Source of the DNA: Brachybacterium equifaecis | GTDB lineage: Bacteria > Actinomycetota > Actinomycetes > Actinomycetales > Dermabacteraceae | Length of the DNA stretch: 64,000 bases | Assembly: GCF_023509525.1 (NCBI RefSeq) | Contig: NZ_JAKNCJ010000008.1 | Coordinates: 38,620-102,619, forward strand | Direction of reading: 5' to 3' | In this document: positions 18,843 to 27,719 of the stretch, in pieces | How positions within the stretch are numbered: position 1 is the first letter of the stretch | Layout of the letters: each line of letters opens with the position of its first letter | The notes under the pieces: generated by a model | Seen by the model: the letters and a program-made list of their open reading frames with translations, nothing else | Databases searched by the model: none | Told to the model about the DNA's origin: nothing | Position numbers and translations under genes: made by a program

Positions 18843-20401
18843 GCCCCGAGCGCAGCCAGAACCGCTCCTCCGGCAGCGGGCGCGCCCCGCAGCAGCGGCA
18901 GGGCCGCGATGCCCAGGGGCGCCAGCGCTCCGGCTCGCGCGGACGCGGAGGGCAGCGCAGCGGATGGTCGCAGAGCGCGCCCTCGCAGCGCGCCCGCACC
19001 ACCACCTCGGCGCGCCAGGTCGCCTTCGAGGGGATGCGCGCCGTCCGCGAGAACGACGCCTACGCGAACCTCGTGCTGCCGCGGCTCCTGCGGCAGCACC
19101 GGCTCGAGCCGCGCGACGCCGGCTTCGCCACCGAGCTGCTCTACGGCACGCTGCGCACGCAGGGCCGCCTCGACGGCATCATCGCGCGCTGCGTGGATCG
19201 CGAGCTTGCGGACGTCGACCCGGCGGTGCTCGACGTGATCCGCCTCGGCGCCTACCAGCTGCTCGACATGGCGGTCGCACCCCACGCTGCGACCTCGGAG
19301 ACCGTGGCGCTCGCGCGTGCGAACGTCGGGGCCGGGGCCCCGGGATTCGTCAACGCGATCCTGCGCCGCGTCGGGGAGAAGGATCTGGAGCAGTGGATCG
19401 CCGAGGCCGCTCCGGCGCGCGGGGACGACGAGAACGCCCACCTCGCCTTCGTGCATTCCCACCCGCAGTGGATGGTGCGCTCGCTCGGGGACGCGCTGGC
19501 CGCGCACGGCCGCTCCCGCAGCGAGATCGACGACCTGCTCGCCGCGCAGAACCAGCCGCCCGCGGTGTCGCTGGTGATGCGCCCGGGGCTGACCGATGCG
19601 GAGGAGCTGCAGGCCGCAGGCGCCTCTCCCGGCAGGCTCAGCATCTTCGCCGCCTCCTGGCCCGCGGGCGACCCCGGCAAGGCGGTGCCGGTCGCGCAGG
19701 GGCGCGCTGCGGTGCAGGACGAGGGCAGCCAGCTCGCGGCCCTCGCCCTGGGACTCGGCGCGGATGATCTCGTCCGCTCCGAGGACGACTTCCACTGGCT
19801 CGACCTCTGCGCTGGGCCTGGTGGCAAGACAGCCCTGCTGGCCGGGCTCAGCGTCGAGCGCGATGCCGACCTTCTCGCGATCGAGGTGCAGGAGCATCGC
19901 ACCGAGCTCGTCGAGCGCGCCGTGAAGACCCTCGCCGATGCCGGCGCGGATGTGGACGTGCGCGCCGCCGACGGGCGCACGATCGGCGCCGAGATGCCCG
20001 CGCGCTTCTCGCGCGTCCTCGCCGACGTCCCCTGCACCGGCATGGGGGCCCTGCGCCGCCGCCCCGAGGCGCGCTGGCGGCGCACTCCCGGTGACGTCGG
20101 GCAGCTCGGGAAGCTGCAGCGCGAGCTCCTCGAGAGCGCCCTGGAGGCTGTGGCCCCCGGCGGAGTGGTCGCCTACGTGACCTGCTCGCCGCACGTGGCC
20201 GAGACGCTGTTCGTCCTGAAGGACGTGCTGCGCGGCCGTGAGGACATCGAGCAGCTCGACGCCCGCCCCGCGGTCGCCGCCGGGCTCCTTCCGGGGCTCG
20301 AGAGCAGCACCGACCTCGGCGACGGCCCGGCCGTGCAGCTGTGGCCCCACATCCACGGCACCGACGCGATGTTCATCGCGCTGCTGCGCCGCACCGCCTG
20401 A
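18839..20401 (+). CDS. rsmB: 16S rRNA m5C967 methyltransferase RsmB/Sun
   Basis: SAM-dependent rRNA cytosine-5 methylase. 520 residues: a basic Gln/Arg/Ser-rich disordered N-terminus (about 1-55), a NusB-like RNA-binding domain (about 56-190) and the RsmB/NOP methylase domain. Catalytic motifs are [10 protein letters not shown] (SAM loop), DVPCTGMG (Cys of motif IV) and VTCSPH (nucleophilic Cys of motif VI). Start ATG 18839 overlaps the fmt stop; reading frames open further upstream in fmt but are shadows. The basic tail is unusual for the enterobacterial enzyme but common in high-GC actinobacteria. Confidence 0.95.
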   Translation: MSPERSQNRSSGSGRAPQQRQGRDAQGRQRSGSRGRGGQRSGWSQSAPSQRARTTTSARQVAFEGMRAVRENDAYANLVLPRLLRQHRLEPRDAGFATELLYGTLRTQGRLDGIIARCVDRELADVDPAVLDVIRLGAYQLLDMAVAPHAATSETVALARANVGAGAPGFVNAILRRVGEKDLEQWIAEAAPARGDDENAHLAFVHSHPQWMVRSLGDALAAHGRSRSEIDDLLAAQNQPPAVSLVMRPGLTDAEELQAAGASPGRLSIFAASWPAGDPGKAVPVAQGRAAVQDEGSQLAALALGLGADDLVRSEDDFHWLDLCAGPGGKTALLAGLSVERDADLLAIEVQEHRTELVERAVKTLADAGADVDVRAADGRTIGAEMPARFSRVLADVPCTGMGALRRRPEARWRRTPGDVGQLGKLQRELLESALEAVAPGGVVAYVTCSPHVAETLFVLKDVLRGREDIEQLDARPAVAAGLLPGLESSTDLGDGPAVQLWPHIHGTDAMFIALLRRTA

Positions 20402-20462
20402 GCTGCACCGCCTGAGCAGCACCGCGAGAAACGCACCGCACCCGCTCCCCGAGAGGACCGAG

Positions 20463-21209
20463 ATGACCGAGATGACCCGCACCGCCCGCATCAATCCCAG
20501 CATCCTGAACTGCGACTTCATGAGGATCGGCGAGGAGCTGGACCGCATCGCGACCGCCGACGCCGTGCACGTCGACGTCATGGACGACCATTTCGTGCCG
20601 AACCTGACCTTCGGGACCGATATGGTCGCCCAGATCGTCCAGCGCGCGGGCATCCCGATCGACGCGCACCTGATGATCGCCGACGCCGACCGCACCGCCC
20701 CCGCGTACGCCGAGGCCGGCGCCGCGTCGGTCACGTTCCATGCGGAGGCCGCCGCCGCCCCGATCCGGCTCGCCCGGGAGCTGCGCAGCAAGGGCGCGAA
20801 GGCCGGCATCGCCCTGCGCCCCGCCACAGGCGTGGAGCCCCTGCTCGACGTGCTCGGCGAGTTCGACATGCTGCTGATCATGACCGTGGAGCCCGGATTC
20901 GGCGGGCAGTCCTTCCTCGAGTCGATGCTGCCGAAGATCCGTCGGGCCCGCGCCGCGGTCTCCGCCGAGGATCTCTCCCTCTCCATCCAGGTGGACGGGG
21001 GAGTGAGCCGCGAGACCATCGAGCGCTGCGCCGAGGCGGGGGCCGACGTCTTCGTCGCCGGCTCCGCGATCTACAAGGCGCCAGACGCCGCCGCGGAGAT
21101 CGACGCCCTGCGGACCCTGGCCGCCGCGCACGTCCACACCCGGTACGCTCGGGCGGTCACATTCGTGACGTGCTCCGGGGTCGGTGGAAATCCGAGCCGG
21201 CGGTCATAG
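20463..21209 (+). CDS. rpe: ribulose-phosphate 3-epimerase
   Basis: Interconverts ribulose-5-P and xylulose-5-P in the pentose phosphate pathway. Signature blocks: [25 protein letters not shown] (36-51, with a metal ligand/catalytic Asp), [14 protein letters not shown] and QVDGGVS. The normal enzyme ends near ALRTLAAAH. Here the frame runs on for about 25 residues, giving 248, and the last 14 codons lie inside the downstream FMN riboswitch aptamer. GAGAGGACCG precedes ATG 20463; ATG 20472 is an alternative. It belongs to the fmt-rsmB-rpe run. Confidence 0.95.
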   Translation: MTEMTRTARINPSILNCDFMRIGEELDRIATADAVHVDVMDDHFVPNLTFGTDMVAQIVQRAGIPIDAHLMIADADRTAPAYAEAGAASVTFHAEAAAAPIRLARELRSKGAKAGIALRPATGVEPLLDVLGEFDMLLIMTVEPGFGGQSFLESMLPKIRRARAAVSAEDLSLSIQVDGGVSRETIERCAEAGADVFVAGSAIYKAPDAAAEIDALRTLAAAHVHTRYARAVTFVTCSGVGGNPSRRS

Positions 21210-21295
21210 TCCGCGACCCGGCCCGCTCGCGCGGGACGGTGGAGCCGGTGGAATTCCGGCACCGACAGTCACAGCCTGGATGAGAGGCGCACGTC
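21167..21295 (+). ncRNA. FMN riboswitch (RFN element)
   Basis: P1 is a perfect 7-bp helix, GACGTGC (21167-21173) with GCACGTC (21289-21295). Between them are the RFN core segments in order: GGGGTCGGTGGAAATCCGA, CCGGCGGTCATAGTCCGCGA, GAGCCGGTGGAATTCCGG, and CACCGACAGTCACAGCCTGGATGAGAGG. It binds flavin mononucleotide and controls the transporter gene at 21408. Its 5' 43 bases overlap the rpe coding end. Downstream at 21374-21387 GGAGC-CGCT-GCTCC can form a small hairpin just before the ribosome site, a possible expression platform. Confidence 0.97.
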
Positions 21296-21407
21296 CTGCA
21301 TGCACGCGCAGCATGCGCCCGGCCGTCCTGCGGCCCGGTCGCTGCGCGCCCGCATGCCGGATCCTTTTCCCCCGGAGCCGCTGCTCCCGGTCGAAAGGAT
21401 CAAGAAC

Positions 21408-22109
21408 ATGGGAATCCTGCAGTGGCTCTTCGACGCTCGCATCGAGCTCGGCAACGGCCAGTACCTCCTGTGGAGGGAAGTGCTCGGCAATCTCTTCGGA
21501 CTGCTCAGCGCGCTGGGCGGGATGCGCAGGAAGGTCTGGGCCTGGCCGCTCGGGATCGCCGGCAACCTCCTGCTCCTGACCGTCTTCCTGGGGGCCGTGT
21601 TCGGCACCCCGAACCCCGTCAACCTGCTCGGCCAGGCAGGACGCCAGGTGATGTTCATCCTCACCAGCATCTACGGCTGGTACCGCTGGCGGGCAGCCCG
21701 CGAGCACGGCGGCACGGCCGTCGAGCCCCGGTGGGCGAGCTGGGGGACGCGCGCGCTGCTGCTCGCCGCGCTCGTCGGCGGCACCGCTCTGCTCACCCCG
21801 ATCTTCCAGGCCCTCGGCTCCTACGAGCCCGTGTGGGCTGACGCCTGGATCTTCATGGGCAGCCTGCTCGCCACCTACGGGATGGCCAAGGGCTGGGTGG
21901 AGTTCTGGCTGATCTGGGTGGCCGTGGACCTCGTCGGCGTGCCCCTGCTGTGGTCGGCCGGCTACTACGCGAGCGCCGTGATGTACGTGATCTACGGGGT
22001 CTTCACCCTCAGCGGCTTCTTCGTGTGGTGGCGCGTGAGCGCGCGCCAGGGGCGCGAGCGGGTCCTGGTGGAGACGGCTCATCTGGATCCGACGGTCACC
22101 CGGCGCTGA
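21408..22109 (+). CDS. ribM: RibM/PnuX riboflavin transporter (PnuC superfamily)
   Basis: Integral membrane protein of 233 residues with about seven hydrophobic segments. PnuC-superfamily features include NLFGLLSALGG near residue 27 and YGWYRWR in the middle. Homologues named PnuX or RibM import riboflavin in actinobacteria and lie under FMN riboswitches. The adjacent RFN element supports riboflavin rather than nicotinamide riboside as cargo. Start ATG 21408 is preceded by GAAAGGAT. Expression is expected to fall when FMN is plentiful. Confidence 0.88.
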   Translation: MGILQWLFDARIELGNGQYLLWREVLGNLFGLLSALGGMRRKVWAWPLGIAGNLLLLTVFLGAVFGTPNPVNLLGQAGRQVMFILTSIYGWYRWRAAREHGGTAVEPRWASWGTRALLLAALVGGTALLTPIFQALGSYEPVWADAWIFMGSLLATYGMAKGWVEFWLIWVAVDLVGVPLLWSAGYYASAVMYVIYGVFTLSGFFVWWRVSARQGRERVLVETAHLDPTVTRR

Positions 22110-22180
22110 GCTGACGGGCCGCACGCCCTGATCCCTCACACCTGCGGCGGACGCGGGTGCACCCGGCTGGGGCGGACGGA

Positions 22181-22186
22181 TACCCT
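22181..22186 (+). promoter_or_regulatory. -10 element TACCCT of leaderless hisE
   Basis: TACCCT, six bases (GGCCGG), then GTG 22193. Confidence 0.6.
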
Positions 22187-22192
22187 GGCCGG

Positions 22193-22456
22193 GTGAAGGA
22201 TTTCGAGAAGCTGTTCGCCGAGCTCACCGCCAAGGCCGCCTCCCGCCCCGAGGGCTCCGGCACCGTCGCGGAGCTCGACGCCGGGGTGCACGCCATCGGC
22301 AAGAAGATCGTCGAGGAGGCCGCGGAGGTCTGGATGGCCTGCGAGCACGAGGAGCTGGACGCCGCCGCCGAGGAGATCTCGCAGCTGCTGTACCACCTCC
22401 AGGTGATGATGATCGCGAAGGGCCTGAGCCTGCAGGACGTCTACCGCCACCTGTGA
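22193..22456 (+). CDS. hisE: phosphoribosyl-ATP pyrophosphatase HisE
   Basis: Second enzyme of histidine synthesis; hydrolyses PR-ATP to PR-AMP. 87 residues, the usual size for stand-alone HisE. The metal-binding helices are visible as [13 protein letters not shown] and [14 protein letters not shown]. Start GTG 22193 fits a leaderless transcript; the longer frame from 22157 would run through the promoter. hisG follows 56 bp downstream. Confidence 0.96.
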   Translation: MKDFEKLFAELTAKAASRPEGSGTVAELDAGVHAIGKKIVEEAAEVWMACEHEELDAAAEEISQLLYHLQVMMIAKGLSLQDVYRHL

Positions 22457-22512
22457 TCGGCGCGTCCCCGCACGCTCCTCCCCACCACCGCCCACGAACT
22501 GAAGGAAGCCCC

Positions 22513-23370
22513 GTGCTGCGCATCGCCGTCCCCAACAAGGGCGCCCTGGCCGAACCCGCCGCCGATCTTCTCGCCGAGGCGGGCTACCGCCGTCGCGGAT
22601 CGATGAAGGAGCTCGTCCTGGTCGACGAGCGCAACGGCGTCGAGCTCTTCTTCCTGCGCCCCCGTGACATCGCGGTCTACGTCGGATCGGGCACGGTCGA
22701 CGTCGGCATCACCGGTCAGGACATGCTGCGCGACTCGCGCACCGCCGCGGAGGAGATCCTCGAGCTGGGCTTCGCCCGCTCGACCTTCCGCTTCGCCGCT
22801 CCGGGCACGGGGGAGCGCAGCGTCGCCGATCTCGCCGGCGCCCGCATCGCCACCAGCTACGAGAACCTCGTCGAGGACCACCTCGCCGCGCACGGCGTCA
22901 CTGCGACCGTCGTCCACCTCGACGGGGCCGTGGAGAGCGCGATCCGCCTCGGCGTGGCCGACGTCATCGCGGACGTGGTCGAGACCGGCTCGACGCTGCG
23001 CCAGGCCGGTCTCGCAGTCTTCGGGGAGCCCATCATGACCAGCGAGGCCGTGCTGTTCTCCCGCCCCGGCCTCACGCTCGGGGAGGACGCCTCGCGCACC
23101 CTCGACGTCCTCGTGCGCCGCATCCGCGGCGTGCTGGTCGCACGCCAGTACGTGCTGCTGGACTACGACATCCCCGACGAGCTGCTGGAGGCGGCGGTCG
23201 CCGTGACTCCGGGATTCGAGGCGCCGACGGTGTCCGAGCTGCACCGCGCGGGCTGGTCAGCGGTGCGCGCGATGGTCGCGCGCGATGACACCAACAGGGT
23301 GATGGACGAGCTGTACGAGGTGGGTGCGCGCGCCATCCTCGTCACCTCCATCCAGGCCTGCCGCATCTGA
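22513..23370 (+). CDS. hisG: ATP phosphoribosyltransferase HisG (long form)
   Basis: Commits ATP and PRPP to histidine synthesis. 285 residues: two periplasmic-binding-protein-like catalytic lobes, with the PRPP region in GVADVIADVVETGSTLR, plus a C-terminal ACT-like domain (about 210-285) that in long-form HisG binds histidine for feedback inhibition. Start GTG 22513 has GAAGGAAG about 4 bases upstream. It is in an operon with hisE; the remaining his genes are not in the window. A PH-like membrane gene begins 4 bp after the stop. Confidence 0.96.
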   Translation: MLRIAVPNKGALAEPAADLLAEAGYRRRGSMKELVLVDERNGVELFFLRPRDIAVYVGSGTVDVGITGQDMLRDSRTAAEEILELGFARSTFRFAAPGTGERSVADLAGARIATSYENLVEDHLAAHGVTATVVHLDGAVESAIRLGVADVIADVVETGSTLRQAGLAVFGEPIMTSEAVLFSRPGLTLGEDASRTLDVLVRRIRGVLVARQYVLLDYDIPDELLEAAVAVTPGFEAPTVSELHRAGWSAVRAMVARDDTNRVMDELYEVGARAILVTSIQACRI

Positions 23371-23374
23371 GCCG

Positions 23375-23914
23375 ATGACGCCGCGCGAACCCGCTCCGAT
23401 CCCCGAGCCCGGGGAGCACGCCGCCCCCTCGCGCGCGGGCGCGTCGGAGCGGGAGAGCGGCGCTGCGGTCGAGGAGGCGGAGAGCGAGGAGATCGTGTTC
23501 CGCCCGCGCACGGTGCGGATCGTGGCCTACCTCATCGGATCCCTGGTCATGGCGTCGGCCCTCGTCGCCTCCGTGATCGCCTCCTCGACCCTCGTGGATT
23601 CCGTGGGATTCGTGAGCGTGGGCCTCGCCGCGCTCTGGTTCTGCCACCGCGAGGCGGCGGTGCGCGCGATCGCCCGCCCGCAGGAGCTCGAGATCCGCAA
23701 CCTGTTCAGCAGCCGCACGGTGGAATGGGCCGAGGTGATCGGCGTCGTCTTCCCGCCCGGGGATCCCTGGGCGAAGCTCGATCTGGCCGATGGCGACACG
23801 GTCTCGCTGATGGCGATCCAGCGCACCGACGGGGCTCGCGGGATGGCGGCAGCGCGCCGCCTCGCCCGACTGGTGAACGAGCGCGGTGAAGGCGTGGATC
23901 CCGCCGGGTCCTGA
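23375..23914 (+). CDS. PH-domain-like membrane protein
   Basis: 179 residues: a charged Pro/Glu-rich N-terminus (1-45), two closely spaced hydrophobic helices (about 52-90), then a small beta-rich domain with RPQELEIRNLFSSRTVEWAE typical of bacterial PH (bPH_6, formerly DUF2581-like) proteins. Molecular function unknown. It starts 4 bp after hisG and is probably co-transcribed. In actinobacteria such a protein commonly follows hisG. It is convergent with the DUF3866 gene, 14 bp away. Confidence 0.8.
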   Translation: MTPREPAPIPEPGEHAAPSRAGASERESGAAVEEAESEEIVFRPRTVRIVAYLIGSLVMASALVASVIASSTLVDSVGFVSVGLAALWFCHREAAVRAIARPQELEIRNLFSSRTVEWAEVIGVVFPPGDPWAKLDLADGDTVSLMAIQRTDGARGMAAARRLARLVNERGEGVDPAGS

Positions 23915-23928
23915 CCCGTGCCGCCGCG

Positions 23929-25056
23929 TCAGTCGCGCGAGCGCCCCTCCGCATCGAGCAGGGCCGCGGCGTGGCGCCCCGCAGCGGCGGCGGCGAGGAA
24001 CGACTCCGAGTCCTCCTCGAGCCCGCGCCCCATGGTCGAGAGCCGCACGGGCGCGCCGTGCAGGGACTCCAGCAGACCAGAGGTGCTGACGCGGTGGATC
24101 CGATGACGGACCCCTCTTTCGATGGCCGGCACAATCACAGCATTGTTCAGCTGTTCCCCCACAGACAGCCAGAATCCACTGTGAGGCATGGCCGGCAGGG
24201 GCAGGTCGACCGGGGCCAGCACTCCCGCACCCAGCACCGTCGCGCTGTGGTGCGAGAGGCCGTGATGGCGCTCCCGGGCATCCCCAGAGGACACGCGCAG
24301 TGCCGCGACGGGCCGCCCGCCGAGGGTGTGCGCGGCGTGCAGGGCCTCGATGCCCGCCGCTCCCGAGAAGCCCCAGCCGGTGCCCGTGCCGAGGTTGCCC
24401 GGCCCCTGGATCGCGATCGCGACGTCGGCGCGCACCACGTGGTGCGCGCCGAGGAGAGCGGAGTGGATGCTCACCGCCTCCAGGTCGCCGCCGAACGCCT
24501 GTCCGGCGGAGATGCAGGCGTCGATCCAGTCCGCCTCGCGCAGCGCGGCGACGGTGCGCGAGTAGGCGGCGGGGAGCGCGGCGCTGTCGGTCATCACGTA
24601 GGCCACACGCGCCCCGGGCCGCTCGGCGCGGATCCCGGCGATGATCGCGGGGAGGCTGGAGTGCAGGTCGGCGACGACGACCGGCATCCGCTCCAGGCTC
24701 TGCGCGGAGCGCATCACCGGGTAGTGCGGTGAGGCGGGGTCGTCGATCGCGTCGACGATCGTCTGCATCGGGGTGTAGCGCGTCTTGACCATGTGCCCGG
24801 CCGGCGCGGGCTGCGCGCCGTGCGGAGGGTCGGCGCGCGCCACCACCAGGGCATCGCCCCCGGTCCCGAGGCCCCGGCGCAGCGCGTTCGTGTTCAGCAG
24901 CACGGTCTCGCCCTCGGCGATCGCGCCCGTGAGCTCGGGATACGCCAGTGCGCGCACGCTCTCGGCGCCGGGTGCATCGAGCTGCACGAGGAGCCGCTGG
25001 ACTCCGGCCCAGCCCTCGAGCTCGGCGAGGACACGGCCCTTCTCCCAGTGCAGCAT
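23929..25056 (-). CDS. DUF3866 family protein
   Basis: 375 residues matching the actinobacterial DUF3866 family. It has an N-terminal small beta domain, GHMVKTRYTPMQ (about 87-98), VVADLHSSLPAII, the Gly-rich block QGPGNLGTGTGWGFSG (about 218-233) and RHHGLSHHSATVLG. The repeated His and Gly-rich loops suggest a metal or phosphate-binding enzyme, but no activity is known. Start ATG 25056 has TAGGCT six bases upstream. It is divergent from the PafBC gene with only 37 bp between start codons. Confidence 0.88.
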   Translation of the reverse strand: MLHWEKGRVLAELEGWAGVQRLLVQLDAPGAESVRALAYPELTGAIAEGETVLLNTNALRRGLGTGGDALVVARADPPHGAQPAPAGHMVKTRYTPMQTIVDAIDDPASPHYPVMRSAQSLERMPVVVADLHSSLPAIIAGIRAERPGARVAYVMTDSAALPAAYSRTVAALREADWIDACISAGQAFGGDLEAVSIHSALLGAHHVVRADVAIAIQGPGNLGTGTGWGFSGAAGIEALHAAHTLGGRPVAALRVSSGDARERHHGLSHHSATVLGAGVLAPVDLPLPAMPHSGFWLSVGEQLNNAVIVPAIERGVRHRIHRVSTSGLLESLHGAPVRLSTMGRGLEEDSESFLAAAAAGRHAAALLDAEGRSRD

Positions 25057-25062
25057 GCGGCC

Positions 25063-25068
25063 AGCCTA
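25063..25068 (-). promoter_or_regulatory. -10 element TAGGCT of leaderless DUF3866 gene
   Basis: Minus-strand TAGGCT, six bases, ATG 25056. Confidence 0.6.
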
Positions 25069-25081
25069 GTGGGCAGGCGAC

Positions 25082-25087
25082 TACCCT
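25082..25087 (+). promoter_or_regulatory. -10 element TACCCT of leaderless pafBC
   Basis: TACCCT, six bases (GGCCCC), GTG 25094. It is back-to-back with the DUF3866 -10, 13 bases away. Confidence 0.6.
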
Positions 25088-25093
25088 GGCCCC

Positions 25094-27118
25094 GTGGCTC
25101 CTCGCGGTGTGGAACGTCTGCTCAACGTCATCATGACGATCGGCTCGAGAGCGCGCGGAATCGATCGCGCCCGGCTGTTCTCCGTCATCCCCGAATATGC
25201 GGAGGCCGGATCGGTCGATGCCGCCGAGAAGATGTTCGAGCGCGACAAGGCCGCCATCCTGGACCTCGGCCTCCCGCTGCTCTCGGAGCGCGACCCCTTC
25301 GACGAGTCCGTCGTGCTGTACCGGATCGACCGGGCCGAGCGCGGCGGCGCGCTCGACGTCACCCCCGCCGAGTACACGGTCCTGCTCGCGGCGAGCCGCG
25401 CCTGGGACGACGCCGCGGCCGGCGGCGCCGCACGGCGCGTGCGCGCGAAGCTGCTGAGCCTCGGGCTCGATGCCGATGCCGATCTCCTGCGCCGCACGCC
25501 GCGGGGCTCCGTGGAGTCCCTGCCGGTGCTCACGCCCCTGCTGGAAGCCGTGACCACAGGCGCGCGCGTGAGCTTCGAGTACCGCACCGCCGACGGCCGG
25601 AAGGCCGCGCGCCGGGTCGAGCCGTGGCTCGTCGGCACCCAGGACGGCCGCTGGTACATGCTCGGCTTCGACCTCGACCGCCAGGCCGAGCGGCTCTTCC
25701 GCGCCTCTCGCATCGAGTCGTTCCCGCGCGTCGCGGGGCGAGCGACCGTCCCGCGGCCGGCCGATCCCTCGCTCGCCTCCGCCCGCGGCCCGCAGGGGGC
25801 GGAGGCAGAAACCGCTTCGGCAGTGCTGTCGGCCGCCCCGTTCAAGGCGCTGGCGCTGCGAGAGGCCGTGGGCGCCGCGCTCGAGGCCGAGGAGATCCGG
25901 CTCGAGGGAGCGTCGCGCGCCCAGGTGCGCCGCATGGTGCTCTCCGATGCCCGGTGGCTGAGCGTCCGCGAGCCCGCCGCCTGGCGCGCGGAGATCGCCG
26001 AGATCAGCCGGGAGATCGCGCAGCTGCACGCGGGAGCCGCCCAGTGCGAAGCCCTGGAGGCAGCCCCGGTGCGCCGCACCGCGCTCATCCGCCCCAGCAC
26101 CGGCGGCGCCGACCACCTCTCGCGGCTCATCGCGGAGGCCTCCTACGTGCTCAGCCGCGGGGGAGCGGAGATCGGAGAGCTCGCCGAGGAGTTCGGGATC
26201 ACGCACGAGCAGCTCATCTCCGATCTCCAGGTCCTGTTCCTGTGCGGGGATCTCGGCACCGGCTGGGAGGACCTCATCGAGACGGAGTGGGACTCGGGAA
26301 CGGTGCGCGTGCGCAATGCCGACGCGCTCGACCGCCCGCTGCGGCTGAACGCGCCCGAGACGATGGCGCTCCTCGCCGGGCTCGCGGCGCTGGATCCTGC
26401 GGCGGGAGCCGAGGCCGGGATCGTGGCGTCGGCCCGGGAGAAGCTCACGCGGCACCTCGACCCTGCGGCGCAGGAGCAGGCACAGGGCTCGGGACGGGAG
26501 GCCGCCCCGCCCGGCCTCGAGCAGGCGCACCGAGCGCAGGGGCGGGCATCGGCTCCGAGCACGGCCGCGCCCCTGGGGCGCACGGAAGGGGTGCTGGTGC
26601 GCGTGCAGGAGGCCCTTGGAGAGGGCGCCGCGCTCGTGATCCGCTATTCGCCGCCCGACCGGCCGGGCACCACAGTGCGCCGCATCCATCCGATCGCCCT
26701 GGAGACCGACGGCGGGCGCACGTACGTGCGCGCGCACTGCGAGCTCGCCGGCGCCGAGCGCAGGTTCCGCCTGGATCGCATCGCAGAGGTGCTGGGAGAC
26801 GGGGCCGCCCTCAGCGATGCCGCAGGACCTCAGGCCCTGGAGGCCTCGGGATCGGGGTCCGACGGGCTCGTCCCGGGCCCGGTGTGGCTGCGCCTGAGCG
26901 GCCCTGGGCAGTGGATCGCCGAGGCCTTCGATGCCGCGGAGCTGCGCGACGGGAGTGAGGGGACCACCTTCGCCCGGCTCGACTCCCCGGTGCGCTCCGC
27001 GCTCGCGGACGCGGTGATGGAGGCCGCCGGGGCGGCGGAGATCCTCGCTCCCGCCGTTCTCAGAGACGAGATCGTTACCATCGCCGAGCGATCCCTGCGG
27101 GCGCACAGTCCGGCCTGA
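25094..27118 (+). CDS. pafBC: PafB-PafC fusion, WYL-domain DNA-damage regulator
   Basis: 674 residues containing two consecutive HTH-WYL units. The first unit has an N-terminal winged helix (about 1-60) and a WYL domain (EYRTADGRKAARRVEPW, WYMLGFDLDR). The second has a helix-turn-helix around GELAEEFGITHEQLISDLQVL and a WYL domain with IRYSPPDRPG and HCELAGAERRFRLDRI. In mycobacteria pafB and pafC are separate genes whose products form a heterodimer activating the LexA-independent DNA-damage response; here both are one chain. A Gln/Ala/Gly-rich linker (about 455-495) lies in the second half. It sits just upstream of tatA-tatC, as in mycobacteria. Confidence 0.93.
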   Translation: MAPRGVERLLNVIMTIGSRARGIDRARLFSVIPEYAEAGSVDAAEKMFERDKAAILDLGLPLLSERDPFDESVVLYRIDRAERGGALDVTPAEYTVLLAASRAWDDAAAGGAARRVRAKLLSLGLDADADLLRRTPRGSVESLPVLTPLLEAVTTGARVSFEYRTADGRKAARRVEPWLVGTQDGRWYMLGFDLDRQAERLFRASRIESFPRVAGRATVPRPADPSLASARGPQGAEAETASAVLSAAPFKALALREAVGAALEAEEIRLEGASRAQVRRMVLSDARWLSVREPAAWRAEIAEISREIAQLHAGAAQCEALEAAPVRRTALIRPSTGGADHLSRLIAEASYVLSRGGAEIGELAEEFGITHEQLISDLQVLFLCGDLGTGWEDLIETEWDSGTVRVRNADALDRPLRLNAPETMALLAGLAALDPAAGAEAGIVASAREKLTRHLDPAAQEQAQGSGREAAPPGLEQAHRAQGRASAPSTAAPLGRTEGVLVRVQEALGEGAALVIRYSPPDRPGTTVRRIHPIALETDGGRTYVRAHCELAGAERRFRLDRIAEVLGDGAALSDAAGPQALEASGSGSDGLVPGPVWLRLSGPGQWIAEAFDAAELRDGSEGTTFARLDSPVRSALADAVMEAAGAAEILAPAVLRDEIVTIAERSLRAHSPA

Positions 27119-27205
27119 CCGGTAGTCTGAGTCCTCTGCTGGGTCAGCACCCTGTGGGAAGATACTGAGGTCGCGCAGCGCGGCCCCGATGAAAGGACCT
27201 GAAGA

Positions 27206-27613
27206 ATGCGTCCCCAGCCCTGGCACATCCTCATTCTTGTGCTCGTCGTCCTCCTGCTCTTCGGCGCTGGCAAGCTGCCCAGCCTCGCGCGCAACGTCGG
27301 GAAGTCGATGCGCATCTTCAAGAGCGAGGTCGAGGAGCTGCGCGGCGACGAGAAGCCCGTCGACGACGAGGACGACTACGATCGCCGCGACCGCGTCGCC
27401 CGCGATCGCCGCGACGACCGCGTCGCCCGCGATCGCCGCGACGACCGCGTCCGCGGCGACGTCTCGGACCGCGTGCACGTCGAGGACCGCCGCGACGACC
27501 GCTACGCGGACCGCGATCGGTACGCCGACCACGACCGCTCCTACGACTCCCGCGACGAGCGCGAGCCCGTGCGTGCGACCGAGCGCCTCGACGACGAGTA
27601 CCGTCGCGACTGA
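27206..27613 (+). CDS. tatA: Sec-independent translocase subunit TatA
   Basis: 135 residues: a single N-terminal transmembrane helix (about 7-20), the FGAGKLP hinge (19-25) and an amphipathic helix ([20 protein letters not shown]), the hallmark of TatA. The C-terminal about 85 residues are an Arg/Asp repeat region with three copies of a block like RVARDRRDD, much longer than in enterobacterial TatA. Start ATG 27206 has GAAAGGACC upstream and GATACT further upstream as a possible -10. It forms the Tat pore with TatC encoded downstream; a hairpin pair separates the two genes. Confidence 0.96.
   Translation: MRPQPWHILILVLVVLLLFGAGKLPSLARNVGKSMRIFKSEVEELRGDEKPVDDEDDYDRRDRVARDRRDDRVARDRRDDRVRGDVSDRVHVEDRRDDRYADRDRYADHDRSYDSRDEREPVRATERLDDEYRRD
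27392..27445. repeat. 27-bp in-frame tandem repeat in tatA
   Basis: Two identical 27-bp units (27392-27418 and 27419-27445) encode the repeated RVARDRRDD block; a diverged third copy follows. Confidence 0.9.
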
Positions 27614-27627
27614 TCCGCACCCGATGA

Positions 27628-27693
27628 GGGCGGGCTGCGCAGCGCAGCTCTCCCGCCCCGTCTCCTGAGGGCCCGGGTGCGATGCACCCGGGC
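27628..27693. terminator. double hairpin between tatA and tatC
   Basis: GGGCGGG (27628-27634) pairs with CCCGCCC (27652-27658) around an inner palindrome. Immediately after, GCCCGGGTGC (27671-27680) pairs perfectly with GCACCCGGGC (27684-27693) over a 3-base loop. It may terminate or attenuate transcription so that tatA exceeds tatC. Confidence 0.65.
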
Positions 27694-27719
27694 TCTCGCA
27701 GTGAAAGGACGCAGTGCCC

